This document shows, piece by piece, positions 39,809 through 48,696 of a stretch of 57,904 nt of DNA. Positions within the stretch are counted from its first letter, which is position 1. The number at the start of each line of letters is the position of its first letter. The stretch is from contig CANKAJ010000012.1 of assembly GCA_947479645.1 (NCBI GenBank), forward strand, positions 1-57,904. The letters are read 5' to 3'. Below the pieces are notes generated by a model, which did no database searches, was not told where the DNA came from, and saw nothing but the letters and a program-made list of their open reading frames with translations. Origin of the DNA: Betaproteobacteria bacterium (lineage in GTDB: Bacteria; Pseudomonadota; Gammaproteobacteria; Burkholderiales; SG8-39). The translations under genes and the position numbers were made by a program.

Positions 39809-40354
39809 TCAGTCGCCTGAGGATGCGACGATGCGCGCCGAATGGCCGGACTGCGCCGATTTTGCCGGCGGCGGCAATTCGAGCTGAAACTGGGCATGAC
39901 AGGCGACGCATTTCTGTAGCGTGCCGCTCAACTGCAATAACAGCTCTTTTGAGCTTACCTTCGTCCCGGCCGCCGACTCAGCCCTGTTTGCCATGTCGTC
40001 AAAATCGGCATGCACGCCCAGTCCCATCGTCTTGAATGCCAGCGGCAGCTTGCCCATCAGGGTCGCGCGCTCGGCGGAATCGGCTTCACGGCCCATGCTG
40101 CGCGCCAGCCTGGCCGCGCTGGCCAAATCATCCCGGGCGAGTGCCGCTGACAATTGCTGCACACCCGATAGAAGCCCGCGCATCTCCTTGAGCACGAACA
40201 ATCGCTCGGCCGATTCCAGCAATACCGGCACGCGACCATCGTGGGTTTCGCCAGTGCTGCCCGCGATGATGAACTTGTATGCCATGGTCGCGATGATCAG
40301 GGTCAGCGCGGCCACAATGGCCAAACAGATACGCAGCTTTTTCGCCTCAGTCAT
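39809..40354 (-). CDS. Membrane-anchored c-type cytochrome (cytochrome c'/c556-like)
   Basis: 181 residues. An N-terminal hydrophobic helix (residues ~8-30) serves as anchor or uncleaved signal; the rest is helical, and one haem c site CVACH lies near the C-terminus (Cys149, Cys152, His153), as in four-helix cytochromes c' and c556. The overall match is weak, but the haem motif and export signal agree. Convergent with glpD with an 8-bp gap. Electron partner unknown. Confidence 0.65.
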   Translation of the reverse strand: MTEAKKLRICLAIVAALTLIIATMAYKFIIAGSTGETHDGRVPVLLESAERLFVLKEMRGLLSGVQQLSAALARDDLASAARLARSMGREADSAERATLMGKLPLAFKTMGLGVHADFDDMANRAESAAGTKVSSKELLLQLSGTLQKCVACHAQFQLELPPPAKSAQSGHSARIVASSGD

Positions 40355-40511
40355 TCTTCTTCCCGCCTTGCTTCAAATCGAATGTCCTGAATCATGCGCC
40401 GGAACTACTGCCGCCGCCAGTTGCGGTCGTCACTTGATTTGGGCAGGATTTCCCGAGCGGGCGGGAGCGCACACAGCAAGCCTCCTGGCACAGCTGCGCT
40501 ATCATAGGCGG

Positions 40512-41264
40512 ATGGATGCTCTGGATACATTTGCAGACCTGGTGCGCATGGCGCGCCGCGGCGTGGCGTTTACCGGCGCCGGCATCAGCACGGAGAGCGG
40601 CATACCGGATTTTCGCGGCCCCAATGGAGTATGGAATACGCAGACGCCGGTCATGTACGAAGACTTCATGAACAGCCACGAGGCGCGCGTGCGCGCCTGG
40701 AAGCGCACAGCAGACAATTTTCGTGCGCGCCAAGGCGTGAAACCGAACATTGGCCATGACGCCCTGGCCGAGCTGCAGCGCCGTGGCCATTTGGCAGCGG
40801 TCGTGACACAGAATGTCGATGGCCTGCATACCGAAGCGGGCAATACTGATGTGATCGAGTTGCATGGCTGCACGCGCACCGCATCCTGCCAGTGGTGCGG
40901 CCGCGAATGGCTGACCGAATTGATCGTGCAGCGCCACGAGCACGGCGAAGACGATCCGGATTGCGACGACTGCGCCGGTCCGATCAAGACCAGGACGATT
41001 TCATTCGGCCAGTCCATGCCGCAAACGGAGATGCAGCGAGCTTCCGATGTCACCATGGCGGCTGATCTTTACATTGCCATCGGTTCCACCCTGCTGGTGG
41101 AACCGGCCGCGTCGTTTCCGCGCATCGCCAGGCAATCGGGCGCAACCCTGGTCATCCTCAACAACGCGCCGACGCCGCTCGATGACATTGCCGATCTGGT
41201 GCTGCGAGAACAGATCGGCGCGACCTTGCAGGGATTGCTGCAACGGCTGGGCTACGCGCTTTGA
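40512..41264 (+). CDS. Sir2-family NAD-dependent protein deacylase
   Basis: 250 residues from ATG 40512; an in-frame extension to 39921 runs over the cytochrome gene and is rejected. Removes acyl groups from lysine using NAD. GAGISTESGIPDFRGPNGVW, TQNVDGLH and the catalytic His in IELHG are intact; the zinc ribbon has C-x2-C pairs (CQWC and CDDC). The class III signature residues for succinyl/malonyl (Tyr/Arg pair) are not seen, so a deacetylase or other deacylase is likely. Confidence 0.93.
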   Translation: MDALDTFADLVRMARRGVAFTGAGISTESGIPDFRGPNGVWNTQTPVMYEDFMNSHEARVRAWKRTADNFRARQGVKPNIGHDALAELQRRGHLAAVVTQNVDGLHTEAGNTDVIELHGCTRTASCQWCGREWLTELIVQRHEHGEDDPDCDDCAGPIKTRTISFGQSMPQTEMQRASDVTMAADLYIAIGSTLLVEPAASFPRIARQSGATLVILNNAPTPLDDIADLVLREQIGATLQGLLQRLGYAL

Positions 41265-41320
41265 GCCTTCATTTTGAATGACGGGGATGCTTCCCCTCAC
41301 TTTGCACTGAGTAACTCCCT

Positions 41321-42127
41321 ATGATGATTCCAATGGAATGGTGGCTGATTTACGCCGCGCTGGGCGCCTTTGTCGGATTCTTTGCCGGCATGCTCGGTAT
41401 CGGCGGGGGCGCCATCATGGTGCCGCTGCTGGTCTTGTTGTTCGACGCGCAGGGCTTGCCCAAAGTGCATATCCTGCACCTGGCGGTCGGCACTTCCATG
41501 GGGACCATCCTGCTGACGTCGCTCTCCAGCATTCGTGCCCATCAGTCGCGCGGCAGCATTCGCTGGGACATCATGCGGTCCATGACGCCGGGGATCCTGC
41601 TGGGAGGACTGGCCGGCGCCGCACTGGCATCGCAGATCCCGACCGGTGCGCTTGCCATTGCGTTCACCCTGATCATTTTTGTATCGGCAACCAACATGAT
41701 CCTCAACCGCCAACCCAGCCCCTCGCGCCAGTTGCCCGGGGCGTTGGGGTTGAGTGGCATTGGTGCCGCCATCGGCGGGTTGTCATCCGTGGCGGCCATG
41801 GGTGGCGGCTTTGCTTCCGTGCCTTACATGATCTGGTGCAATGTCCCCATGATCCAGGCGATTGGCACCGCGGCATCGCTGGGATTCCCGATTGCGTTGG
41901 CCGGCACGGTCGGGTTCATCATCAACGGCTTGCAAGATAGCGGCCTTCCCGCGGGCAGCCTCGGCTATGTCTACCTGCCTGCCTTTGCCGGTATCGTTCT
42001 GACCAGCGTATTCATCGCGCCGGTTGGCGCCACCGTCGCGCACCGCCTGCCGACGCGCCGGCTGAAACAGATATTCGCGATATTGCTGTATGTCCTGGCC
42101 GTGCGGATGGTCATCAAGATCTGGTAG
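41321..42127 (+). CDS. TauE/SafE (sulfite exporter) family permease
   Basis: 268 residues with about eight membrane helices. The duplicated family motif is visible: GFFAGMLGIGGGAIMVPLL in the N-terminal half and GLSSVAAMGGGFASVPYM in the second. The family exports sulfite, sulfoacetate or other organic anions. 56 bp after the sirtuin gene and 62 bp before an enoyl-CoA hydratase, same strand. Substrate unknown. Confidence 0.92.
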   Translation: MMIPMEWWLIYAALGAFVGFFAGMLGIGGGAIMVPLLVLLFDAQGLPKVHILHLAVGTSMGTILLTSLSSIRAHQSRGSIRWDIMRSMTPGILLGGLAGAALASQIPTGALAIAFTLIIFVSATNMILNRQPSPSRQLPGALGLSGIGAAIGGLSSVAAMGGGFASVPYMIWCNVPMIQAIGTAASLGFPIALAGTVGFIINGLQDSGLPAGSLGYVYLPAFAGIVLTSVFIAPVGATVAHRLPTRRLKQIFAILLYVLAVRMVIKIW

Positions 42128-42189
42128 CGGGAGATTCAGCCGTTCACGGCTGACATGATTGCATTGTCATTCTGAAAGGAAGTACCGGT

Positions 42190-42975
42190 ATGGAATTCGA
42201 AACCCTGAAGCTCGAGATCAACGACGGCGCCGCGCGCCTCACACTGAACCGGCCGGACCGGCTGAATGCACTCAGCATTCAGTTGCTGGTAGAACTGCAC
42301 CATGCGCTGCGCCTGGTCTATGCCGCCAAGGGCGAAGTGCGTGCGCTGCTCTTGACCGGAGCCGGGCGGGGTTTCTGTTCCGGCGCCGATTTGCTCGCAG
42401 CACGCCCCAACGATCCCAATGATCCGAAGGAAATCCTGCGCGACTATTACAACCCGGCCTACCAGCTGCTGAAGAACCTGGGCATTCCCACCATTGCCGC
42501 GGTCAACGGCGTGGCCGCCGGCGCCGGCATGAGCCTGGCGCTCAGCTGCGACGTCGTTCTCGCCTCGCGTTCGGCCTATCTGCTGGCTGCGTTCGTCAAC
42601 ATCGGTCTGGTTCCCGATGCTGGCGCGAGCTGGCTGATTCCGCACGCCATCGGCAATGCGCGTGCCGCCGGCATGTTGCTGCTGGGGGAGAAAGTCTCCG
42701 CTGAAAAAGCGGCTGACTGGGGTCTGATCTGGAAATGCGTGGATGATGACCAGCTCATGTCCGAGGCCGAGGCCATGCTGAAGAAATTCGCCAGCGGCCC
42801 CACCCTGTCCTATGGGCTGATCCGGCAACTGCTGCGCGTCGCGCCGCATAACACCCTGCCCACCCAGATGCAGCTCGAAAGCGAGTATCAGGGCATGGTG
42901 CGCAATTCCGAAGATGTCACCGAAGCGCGCAAGGCTTTCGCCGAGAAGCGGCCGCCGGTCTACAAGGGACGCTGA
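42190..42975 (+). CDS. Enoyl-CoA hydratase/isomerase (crotonase) family
   Basis: 261 residues. Crotonase fold with oxyanion-hole segments GAGRGFCSGADL and GVAAGAGMSLALSCD. Of the two hydratase glutamates, the second position lies in the GLVPDAGASW stretch as Asp (in PDAG), as in PaaG/PaaB-like isomerases; hydratase or isomerase activity cannot be separated. Followed by a strong hairpin at 42987. Confidence 0.92.
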   Translation: MEFETLKLEINDGAARLTLNRPDRLNALSIQLLVELHHALRLVYAAKGEVRALLLTGAGRGFCSGADLLAARPNDPNDPKEILRDYYNPAYQLLKNLGIPTIAAVNGVAAGAGMSLALSCDVVLASRSAYLLAAFVNIGLVPDAGASWLIPHAIGNARAAGMLLLGEKVSAEKAADWGLIWKCVDDDQLMSEAEAMLKKFASGPTLSYGLIRQLLRVAPHNTLPTQMQLESEYQGMVRNSEDVTEARKAFAEKRPPVYKGR

Positions 42976-42986
42976 ACCGCGCCATC

Positions 42987-43010
42987 GGCGCACCGGCTGG
43001 CCGGTGCGCC
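42987..43010. terminator. Perfect GC hairpin between convergent genes
   Basis: GGCGCACCGG-CTGG-CCGGTGCGCC, 10-bp stem and 4-nt loop, 11 bp after the enoyl-CoA hydratase stop and 20 bp before the convergent gene end. No T-run, so it may act as a processing or rho-assisted end. Confidence 0.55.
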
Positions 43011-43029
43011 GGGCAGGTATGCCCCAGGG

Positions 43030-43797
43030 CTATTTCAGGGTTGCTGCCACCTTGCGAACTTCCTCGGGTGAGCGCTCACCTCCCAGCGCAGTCCCCGGAA
43101 CCAGGTACTTGCTCATTGCCGCCAATGTGCCGACCAGCACCGGCTCGTAGCCGACATCACGCACCAGGGCAGATGCCACGCTGATGGCATTGGCGTCATC
43201 GCCGGCCATGGGCATGCCGATGCGCTCGCTCTTGGTCGCGGCTTCTCCCATGCGTGCAGCGCCGATGGCATTGAATGCGCGCACGATGCGTGCGCCGGGC
43301 AGATATTCCGCCGATGTGATGCCCGCCCCCTTTTCGCGCGCGGCGACGGCCATGTCGCCATCGCGGGCGACGATGGGATTGGAGGCGTCGATGATGACCT
43401 TGCCTTTGACCAGATCGCCGATGTCCTTGCCAACGGCCGGCATGGCCGAGTAAGGCACTGCGACGAGCACGACGGAGCCGAACGCCACGGCCTCGCGGGA
43501 AGTGCCGGCGCGCGCATTGGGCCCCAGGCTTGCAGCGAGTTTTTTATCCGCTTCGAGATTGAGCGATGAGAACATCACTTCATGGCCGGCCCTGACCCAG
43601 GCCCCGCCGATGGCGCTGCCGGCCCGGCCGGAGCCGATGATGCCGATTTTCATTTTTGCGGGTGCCGCTGTCTGGGCCAGTGCCGCCAACGGCAGGCTGC
43701 CAAGCAGTGCGGCAATACTGATCGCCGTGGTGGATTGAAGGAAATGGCGACGACTGTTCCGGGCCATGTGAGTCATGTCACTGCGTCGTGCGGTCAT
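43030..43797 (-). CDS. Tat-exported NADPH-dependent F420 reductase-like oxidoreductase
   Basis: 255 residues; GGAG 7 nt before the ATG. A twin-arginine signal (NSRRHFLQS, then a hydrophobic stretch ending ALAQ) precedes a Rossmann domain, KIGIIGSGRAGSAIGGAWVRAGH, of the F420-dependent NADP reductase/proline-reductase-like family, with VVLVAVPYSAMP and IDASNPIV. Tat export of a cofactor-loaded NADP protein is unusual but known for such exported paralogues. Role in the periplasm unknown. Confidence 0.85.
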   Translation of the reverse strand: MTARRSDMTHMARNSRRHFLQSTTAISIAALLGSLPLAALAQTAAPAKMKIGIIGSGRAGSAIGGAWVRAGHEVMFSSLNLEADKKLAASLGPNARAGTSREAVAFGSVVLVAVPYSAMPAVGKDIGDLVKGKVIIDASNPIVARDGDMAVAAREKGAGITSAEYLPGARIVRAFNAIGAARMGEAATKSERIGMPMAGDDANAISVASALVRDVGYEPVLVGTLAAMSKYLVPGTALGGERSPEEVRKVAATLK

Positions 43798-43929
43798 GTT
43801 GAATCTCCTGATTGGGCTTGTCTCGGGATGATTACGGCTGACTGCGGATTTTGCCGCGTACCAAGGTGTTCTACAACGGGACCTTCAAGGCCCGACCGGC
43901 ATCAGAACCTGTCTGGGCGCGAATCGGGC

Positions 43930-44904
43930 TCAATTGGCTGTCAGTCCGGCCGCCTTCACGACCTTTCCCCATTTCTCGATTTCATCGCGGATGAATTGCC
44001 CGAATTCGGCTGGCGAACTGGGTGTGGCCTCTGCGCCCTGGGCTTCGAAACGCTGGCGCATTTCCGGCGTCGACAGTATCCGTGCGATGTCGCTGCTCAG
44101 CCGGTTGATGATGGCGCCAGAGGTCTTTGCCGGAACCAGCACGCCATTCCAGGCCGTGGTTTCGATGCCCGGGTAACCGGATTCAGCCATGGTCGGCACG
44201 TCCGGGAGTGCGCTAACCCGCTTGCGTACCGTGACAGCCAGCGCCCGCAGCTTGCCGGCCTTGATCTGCGGCAGCAGTGCCAGAACGGTGCCAAAAGACA
44301 TCTGCACCTGTCCTGACAGCAGGTCATTCATGGCCTGGCCGGTCCCCTTGTAGGCAATGTGGGTCACGTCCGTTTCGGTGACCAGTTTGAACAACTCCCC
44401 GGCCAGATGCGGCGAGCCGCCCGTCCCGGACGAGGCAAAGTTCAAGCTGCCCGGCCTGGCCTTTGCCAGTGCGACCAGCTCTTTCACCGTGCGTGCCGGA
44501 ATACCCGGATGCACCACCAGCGTATTGGGGGCCAGTGACACGAGACTGACGGCTTCAAAATCCTTGATCGGATCGAAGGGCAGATTGCGATACAGGCTGG
44601 GATTGACGCCAAAATTGCTGGAACTGCCCATCACCATCGTATAACCGTCCGGTGCCGCGCGGGCGGCCATCTCCGCGCCGATGTTGCCACCGCCACCGGC
44701 GCGGTTGTCGGCCGTTACCGGCTGGCCCAGTGCCACGCTCAGTTCCTGTGCCAGCAGCCGGGCCGCAATGTCGACGCTGCCGCCGGGGGCCAGGGGGATG
44801 ATGAAGCGGATCGGCTTTTGTGGATAAGTCTGCGCCGATACCGGCGCTGCCAGTGCGAGGCCTGACAGCAATGCGAACAGGGTCTTGAAAAGGGGTGAAG
44901 CCAT
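43930..44904 (-). CDS. Bug-family (TTT receptor) periplasmic solute-binding protein
   Basis: 324 residues from ATG 44904 with signal peptide MASPLFKTLFALLSGLALAAPVSAQ; a TTG 36 bp upstream is possible. Mature part starts TYPQKPIRFIIPLAPGGSVDIAAR; NRAGGGGNIGAE, APDGYTMV and VPTMAESGYPGIE are family marks. Follows another Bug gene 57 bp upstream on the same strand; the pair is probably a duplication that diverged. Confidence 0.92.
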   Translation of the reverse strand: MASPLFKTLFALLSGLALAAPVSAQTYPQKPIRFIIPLAPGGSVDIAARLLAQELSVALGQPVTADNRAGGGGNIGAEMAARAAPDGYTMVMGSSSNFGVNPSLYRNLPFDPIKDFEAVSLVSLAPNTLVVHPGIPARTVKELVALAKARPGSLNFASSGTGGSPHLAGELFKLVTETDVTHIAYKGTGQAMNDLLSGQVQMSFGTVLALLPQIKAGKLRALAVTVRKRVSALPDVPTMAESGYPGIETTAWNGVLVPAKTSGAIINRLSSDIARILSTPEMRQRFEAQGAEATPSSPAEFGQFIRDEIEKWGKVVKAAGLTAN

Positions 44905-44961
44905 TGCAGTGGTCAGCCTTGGGTTGGCGGTGATAGGCAATTGAATCCGTGCCGGTACCGA

Positions 44962-45963
44962 TCAGGACTCGGGCTTGATACCGAGCTTCCTGACCACGGC
45001 CCCCCATTTGGCGATTTCGCCACGATGGTAGGCACCCAGCTCCTCTGGCGCCATTGGCGCCGGTTCCGCGCCTTGTGCCAGAAAGACTTTCTTCAATTCA
45101 GGCGTCCTTGCCAGCTTGCCGACTTCTTCATTCAGGCGGCGGATGATCGGTTGCGCAGTTTTGGCCGGTGCAAACATGCCCAGCCATGAACCGACTTCGA
45201 AGTCCGGTACGCCCTGCTCGAGAAAGGTGGGCAGATCAGGCAGCAGTTCAGTGCGTTTGAGTGTCGCCGAGCCGATGGCGCGTACCTTGCCAGCCTTCAG
45301 TGTGGAGATGACCGATGTAATGCCGGTGCAGAATACCTGCACCTGCCCGCCGACCAGATCGATCATGGCCTGGGCGCTGCCCTTGTACGGAATGTGTGTC
45401 ATTTCGATGTTTTCGATACTCTTCAGCAGTTCCGGACACAGGTGCGTGGTCGATCCGGTACCGCTGCCCGAGGAGAAGTTGAGTTTGCCCACATTGGCCC
45501 TGGCGTAAGCCACCAGTTCCTTGACGTTCTTCACCGGCAGGCCCGGATACACCACCATGATGTAGGGGAACTTGGCCACCATGGCCACCGGCGCGATGTC
45601 GCGCAGCGAGTCATAAGGCAGGTGGGGAAAGACGCTGGGATTGATTGCCATGGTGGAGTTGGCTGCGGCCAGCAGCGTATAGCCATCGGGCGCCGAGCGC
45701 ACCACGATCTCCGCACCGAGGTTGCCGCCTGCTCCGGGCTTGTTGTCGACCACGACGGTCTGGCCCAGTGCCTCGCCCAGCGGCGGCGCCAGTGCGCGGA
45801 TGGCGATGTCGTTGCTGCTGGAACCGGTCGGATACGGCAGCACGATACGGATTGGCTTGGTCGGATAGGCTTGTGCCGCGGCCAGCGCCGGCGTCAATGC
45901 CAGCAGTGCTGCGGCCAGCGCGCCTCGTATCACCACAGGCAGTTTCGATTCATGCATGGTCAT
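44962..45963 (-). CDS. Bug-family (TTT receptor) periplasmic solute-binding protein
   Basis: 333 residues. Signal to ALAAAQ, mature start AYPTKPIRIVLPYPTGSSSNDIAIR, which is more divergent (SSSND) than the usual GGxxD. APDGYTLL and THIPYKG are present. Its start codon overlaps the stop of the DUF1289 gene (ATGA), so it is translated from the upstream GST/DUF1289 transcript. Confidence 0.92.
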   Translation of the reverse strand: MTMHESKLPVVIRGALAAALLALTPALAAAQAYPTKPIRIVLPYPTGSSSNDIAIRALAPPLGEALGQTVVVDNKPGAGGNLGAEIVVRSAPDGYTLLAAANSTMAINPSVFPHLPYDSLRDIAPVAMVAKFPYIMVVYPGLPVKNVKELVAYARANVGKLNFSSGSGTGSTTHLCPELLKSIENIEMTHIPYKGSAQAMIDLVGGQVQVFCTGITSVISTLKAGKVRAIGSATLKRTELLPDLPTFLEQGVPDFEVGSWLGMFAPAKTAQPIIRRLNEEVGKLARTPELKKVFLAQGAEPAPMAPEELGAYHRGEIAKWGAVVRKLGIKPES

Positions 45964-46169
45964 TCCTTGTCGAAGAATTCATCACGACGTTGCAAACTCA
46001 GTTTAATAATGGCTTTGCGTTTGCTCGCGTCAGCCTCGCTCCAGGTGGCGATTTCGGACAGCGAACGAAAACAGCCGATGCAGATCTCGCGTTCGTTCAG
46101 GCTGCAGATGCTCACGCAGGGCGACTTTACTTCGGAATCGCGCAAACTATTGCATTGCTCAATCGACAT
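45960..46169 (-). CDS. DUF1289 small cysteine protein
   Basis: 69 residues of the DUF1289 family: the pattern CVSICSLNEREICIGCFRSLSEIATW has four cysteines (C-x3-C and C-x2-C) that probably bind a metal or FeS cluster. Function of the family unknown. Overlaps the downstream Bug gene by ATGA and lies 20 bp after a GST gene on the same strand. Confidence 0.88.
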   Translation of the reverse strand: MSIEQCNSLRDSEVKSPCVSICSLNEREICIGCFRSLSEIATWSEADASKRKAIIKLSLQRRDEFFDKE

Positions 46170-46189
46170 GCTTTTGCATTCCTGGGGAT

Positions 46190-46825
46190 TCAGTGTGCCG
46201 CAGGCAGCGGATGCCCCGGCATCAGTTTGTAGGGATGCACCCAGCCTGGCTCAGCTGCAATCGCATCCAGCCAGTTGGCGATGGCAGGATACGCCGTCCA
46301 GTCCACGCCAAATTCATCCGGCCAGTACAGATAACCGCACAGCGACAGGTCGGCAATGGTGATGTTCTCTCCGGTGACAAAGCGACTGCCGGTCAGTTGC
46401 TTGTCGAGCACCGCCAGCGCGCTCTTCATGCGTCCGCGCATAAACTCGGTAACCGGGGTCTCGCCGGTTTTGGCAAATTGCAGCAGATAGCGCAGCGTGG
46501 CGATATAACTGGTGAGCTTGTGATTGTCGAACAACAGCCAGCGCAGGATCTCGCGACGCTCGTCATCATTGCCGCCGCCAAACCGCCCGAAGTGCCGGGC
46601 CAGATAGTCGAGAATCACGCCGGACTGGCTCAGGCGCTGGCCGCCATGCTCGAGCACCGGCACTTCGCCCATGACGTTGATGGCCCGATACGCCGGCGTG
46701 CGTGTTTCGCCGTTGAAGAAATCCACGAAGCGCGGTTCCCACTCGGCGCCGCACAGATTCAGCATCAGCGCCGGTTTGTAGGCGTTTCCGGACTGGGCAA
46801 AACAGTACAGAACAAATTCGGCCAT
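46190..46825 (-). CDS. Glutathione S-transferase family protein
   Basis: 211 residues. Thioredoxin-like N-domain with QSGNAYKPALMLNLCG and GEVPVLEHGGQRLSQSGVILDYLA (Glu/Ser glutathione contact), helical C-domain with ITIADLSLCGYLYW. The active-site Ser lies near QSGN. Substrate unknown. Same strand and close spacing as DUF1289 downstream. Confidence 0.92.
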   Translation of the reverse strand: MAEFVLYCFAQSGNAYKPALMLNLCGAEWEPRFVDFFNGETRTPAYRAINVMGEVPVLEHGGQRLSQSGVILDYLARHFGRFGGGNDDERREILRWLLFDNHKLTSYIATLRYLLQFAKTGETPVTEFMRGRMKSALAVLDKQLTGSRFVTGENITIADLSLCGYLYWPDEFGVDWTAYPAIANWLDAIAAEPGWVHPYKLMPGHPLPAAH

Positions 46826-46871
46826 GCGTGTCCCGCTGGTATTCTGAATCGAAGGTTGGAACTGACGTGCG

Positions 46872-47348
46872 CTATTGCTTTTCCTCGGCCGCCGCGGGTT
46901 TGTCTTTCGGCGTGCCCTTGGGCGTCATCACCATATAAGTGGCGAGCGCTCTGGCGATCAGGCCGTTTTCCGAATCGCGCACATCGGTTTCAATGACCGC
47001 CAGGCGGCCGCCGCTTTGCACCACCCGCGACGTGGACAGCAGCGTTCCGCCGCGCACGGCTTTCAGATAATTGATCTTGCACTCGATCGTTGCGCAGAAC
47101 TGGGGTGGCACCAGGTACTTGGCCATGGCCCCTGCCATGCAGCTGTCCACCAGCGAGAATATCGCGCCGCCGTGCATCAGGCCGCTGCGATTCATGTGGT
47201 ACGGCTTTACCACCAGCTCGGTCTGGCTGTCGCCTTCCTGTGGCACGCAGCGGACGATGCCGATGTGTTGCAAATAGGAGTTATTGCGATTGGGATCGAT
47301 CTGGCGGCCCGACGCGGTTTTCTGTGCAGTTTCGGTTTCGTTTGTCAT
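46872..47348 (-). CDS. PaaI-type hot-dog thioesterase
   Basis: 158 residues from ATG 47348 (an upstream in-frame TTG at 47360 is less likely). Hot-dog fold with MNRSGLMHGGAIFSLVDSCM, the His-Gly-Gly active-site region, and CKINYLKAVRGGTL. Hydrolyses acyl-CoA thioesters, often phenylacetyl-CoA-like, to free CoA. 46 bp before the GST gene. Confidence 0.9.
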   Translation of the reverse strand: MTNETETAQKTASGRQIDPNRNNSYLQHIGIVRCVPQEGDSQTELVVKPYHMNRSGLMHGGAIFSLVDSCMAGAMAKYLVPPQFCATIECKINYLKAVRGGTLLSTSRVVQSGGRLAVIETDVRDSENGLIARALATYMVMTPKGTPKDKPAAAEEKQ

Positions 47349-47411
47349 GGGATTATTCAATGGTTGAGGAGGCCGGCATCAGCCTGCCGGTGGAGCCAAA
47401 ACGGATAGAGC

Positions 47412-48311
47412 TTACTGCAACTCGCGGGCAAAGAATGCGTCAGCGCGCTTTTTTGCGTCTGCCGTCGCGGCACGATTGGCTGCAACGGCCTGGCGTTGTT
47501 GGCCCGGATCGTCAAATGAATGCTCGGCATTCTCATACCAGACGAACTCGACGCCCTTGCCGCCATGAGTACTGACGTACTCTGCCACACGCCGGCACAC
47601 CGTGGGTGAGACTTCCTCGTCCCTGGAGCCGACCATGATCACCAGCGGCGCGTAAGGCAGCCAGCCGGTGTTGCGTTGCGCGCGACACCCCGGGTAAAGC
47701 GCCAGTGCCGCGCGAAAAGCCGTCTGCGCGTTGGGCAGGTCGAACCCCGGCGGCCGCGGTCCCAGCGTGGCCAGCACCGCCATCGCGCCGTTCGACCAGC
47801 CCTGCAAGCCGATGCGTCCGGCGGCGATATCACTGCGGGTGCGCAGGTAAGCGAGTGCCGCATAGGCATCCAGCGGTCGCACCTTCTGTTCGCTGACTTC
47901 GCCGGGTCGCTCATCATAGGAGTGCGCGCTGAATCCGGCAGGAAATCCGCGCGGACCGAAGCTGTCCACCAGCAACGCGGCGTAACCGCGAGCGGCCCAG
48001 AATTCACCCCAGTCACGATGACGTGCCGACAGGGTTTCGGCGTTGTAGCGGCCCTTTGCCGCTGATGAATAAGCGCCGCTGCGACCATGCAGCATCACCA
48101 CTGCCGGCCATGGCGCGGGTACTGCCGGTTTGAACAGGTACGCGCTCAGTGTGGTCTTGCTGTCCTTGCTGGGGAACGTCACCGTGTCTGGCAACGCACA
48201 GACGGGTCCTGCCATGGTGAAGAGAATGGCGATGAGTAAGGTGAAGAACGCCTTGGCAATCCGGCTGTCCAACATTGAACGGGTTGCAAGCGACTGTAAG
48301 TACATTGTCAT
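47412..48311 (-). CDS. Secreted dienelactone-hydrolase-like alpha/beta hydrolase
   Basis: 299 residues. A hydrophobic export signal is present; the better N-terminus may be Met13 (48275), giving MLDSRIAKAFF...GPVCALP. Catalytic residues: Ser in GWSNGAM, Asp in GSRDEEV and His in AEHSFDD, so a Ser triad rather than the Cys of true dienelactone hydrolase. Likely periplasmic esterase. Separated by 63 bp from the thioesterase gene on the same strand. Confidence 0.88.
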   Translation of the reverse strand: MTMYLQSLATRSMLDSRIAKAFFTLLIAILFTMAGPVCALPDTVTFPSKDSKTTLSAYLFKPAVPAPWPAVVMLHGRSGAYSSAAKGRYNAETLSARHRDWGEFWAARGYAALLVDSFGPRGFPAGFSAHSYDERPGEVSEQKVRPLDAYAALAYLRTRSDIAAGRIGLQGWSNGAMAVLATLGPRPPGFDLPNAQTAFRAALALYPGCRAQRNTGWLPYAPLVIMVGSRDEEVSPTVCRRVAEYVSTHGGKGVEFVWYENAEHSFDDPGQQRQAVAANRAATADAKKRADAFFARELQ

Positions 48312-48469
48312 ACTGAAGTGTAGAGATAATTTTCCAAATTCGTAAACTGAACCGTTTTTTGCACGTTATTTGACTAAAGACAATACGTAGTGGTGCCGTA
48401 ATATGAAACTGAAGGCTGCCTATATCCGGCTATTGCCGGGAATCGCAGGTTCGGATTCAGGAGGTTCGA

Positions 48470-48658
48470 ATGTATCGTCAGACGAACGACCAGATGACCC
48501 TACCGTTGCCCTATGCCGGGTGGAGTGAAAATGCGCTGCGGATTTCCCATCGCAGCGCGCGGGTGCGAATACCGTTTGAGATCGCCATGCGCGATCGCGC
48601 CTTGGCAATCTGCTTGCGCTGCCTGACCGAAGCACGTCAGAAGCGCGGCAAGCTCTGA
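48470..48658 (+). CDS. Small basic protein with strong ribosome site
   Basis: 62 residues, not recognised. AGGAGG lies 6 nt before ATG, the strongest Shine-Dalgarno in this part of the window, which argues for real translation. Composition: Arg/Ala-rich C-terminal helix with a CLRC pair; no signal or membrane helix. Flanked by a 160-bp AT-richer gap on the left and a convergent GST gene on the right. Function unknown. Confidence 0.6.
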   Translation: MYRQTNDQMTLPLPYAGWSENALRISHRSARVRIPFEIAMRDRALAICLRCLTEARQKRGKL

Positions 48659-48696
48659 GCCTCCGGCGCTGCATGTCTCGCCGGTGCTGAGGGGAT

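Noticed and set aside
39921-40511. N-terminal extension of the sirtuin frame
   Set aside because: Overlaps the antisense cytochrome gene and has no sirtuin homology; the start at 40512 fits the family length.
44819-44827. Perfect DnaA box (TTATCCACA on minus strand)
   Set aside because: Single copy inside a Bug gene; no cluster or AT-rich unwinding element, so chance.
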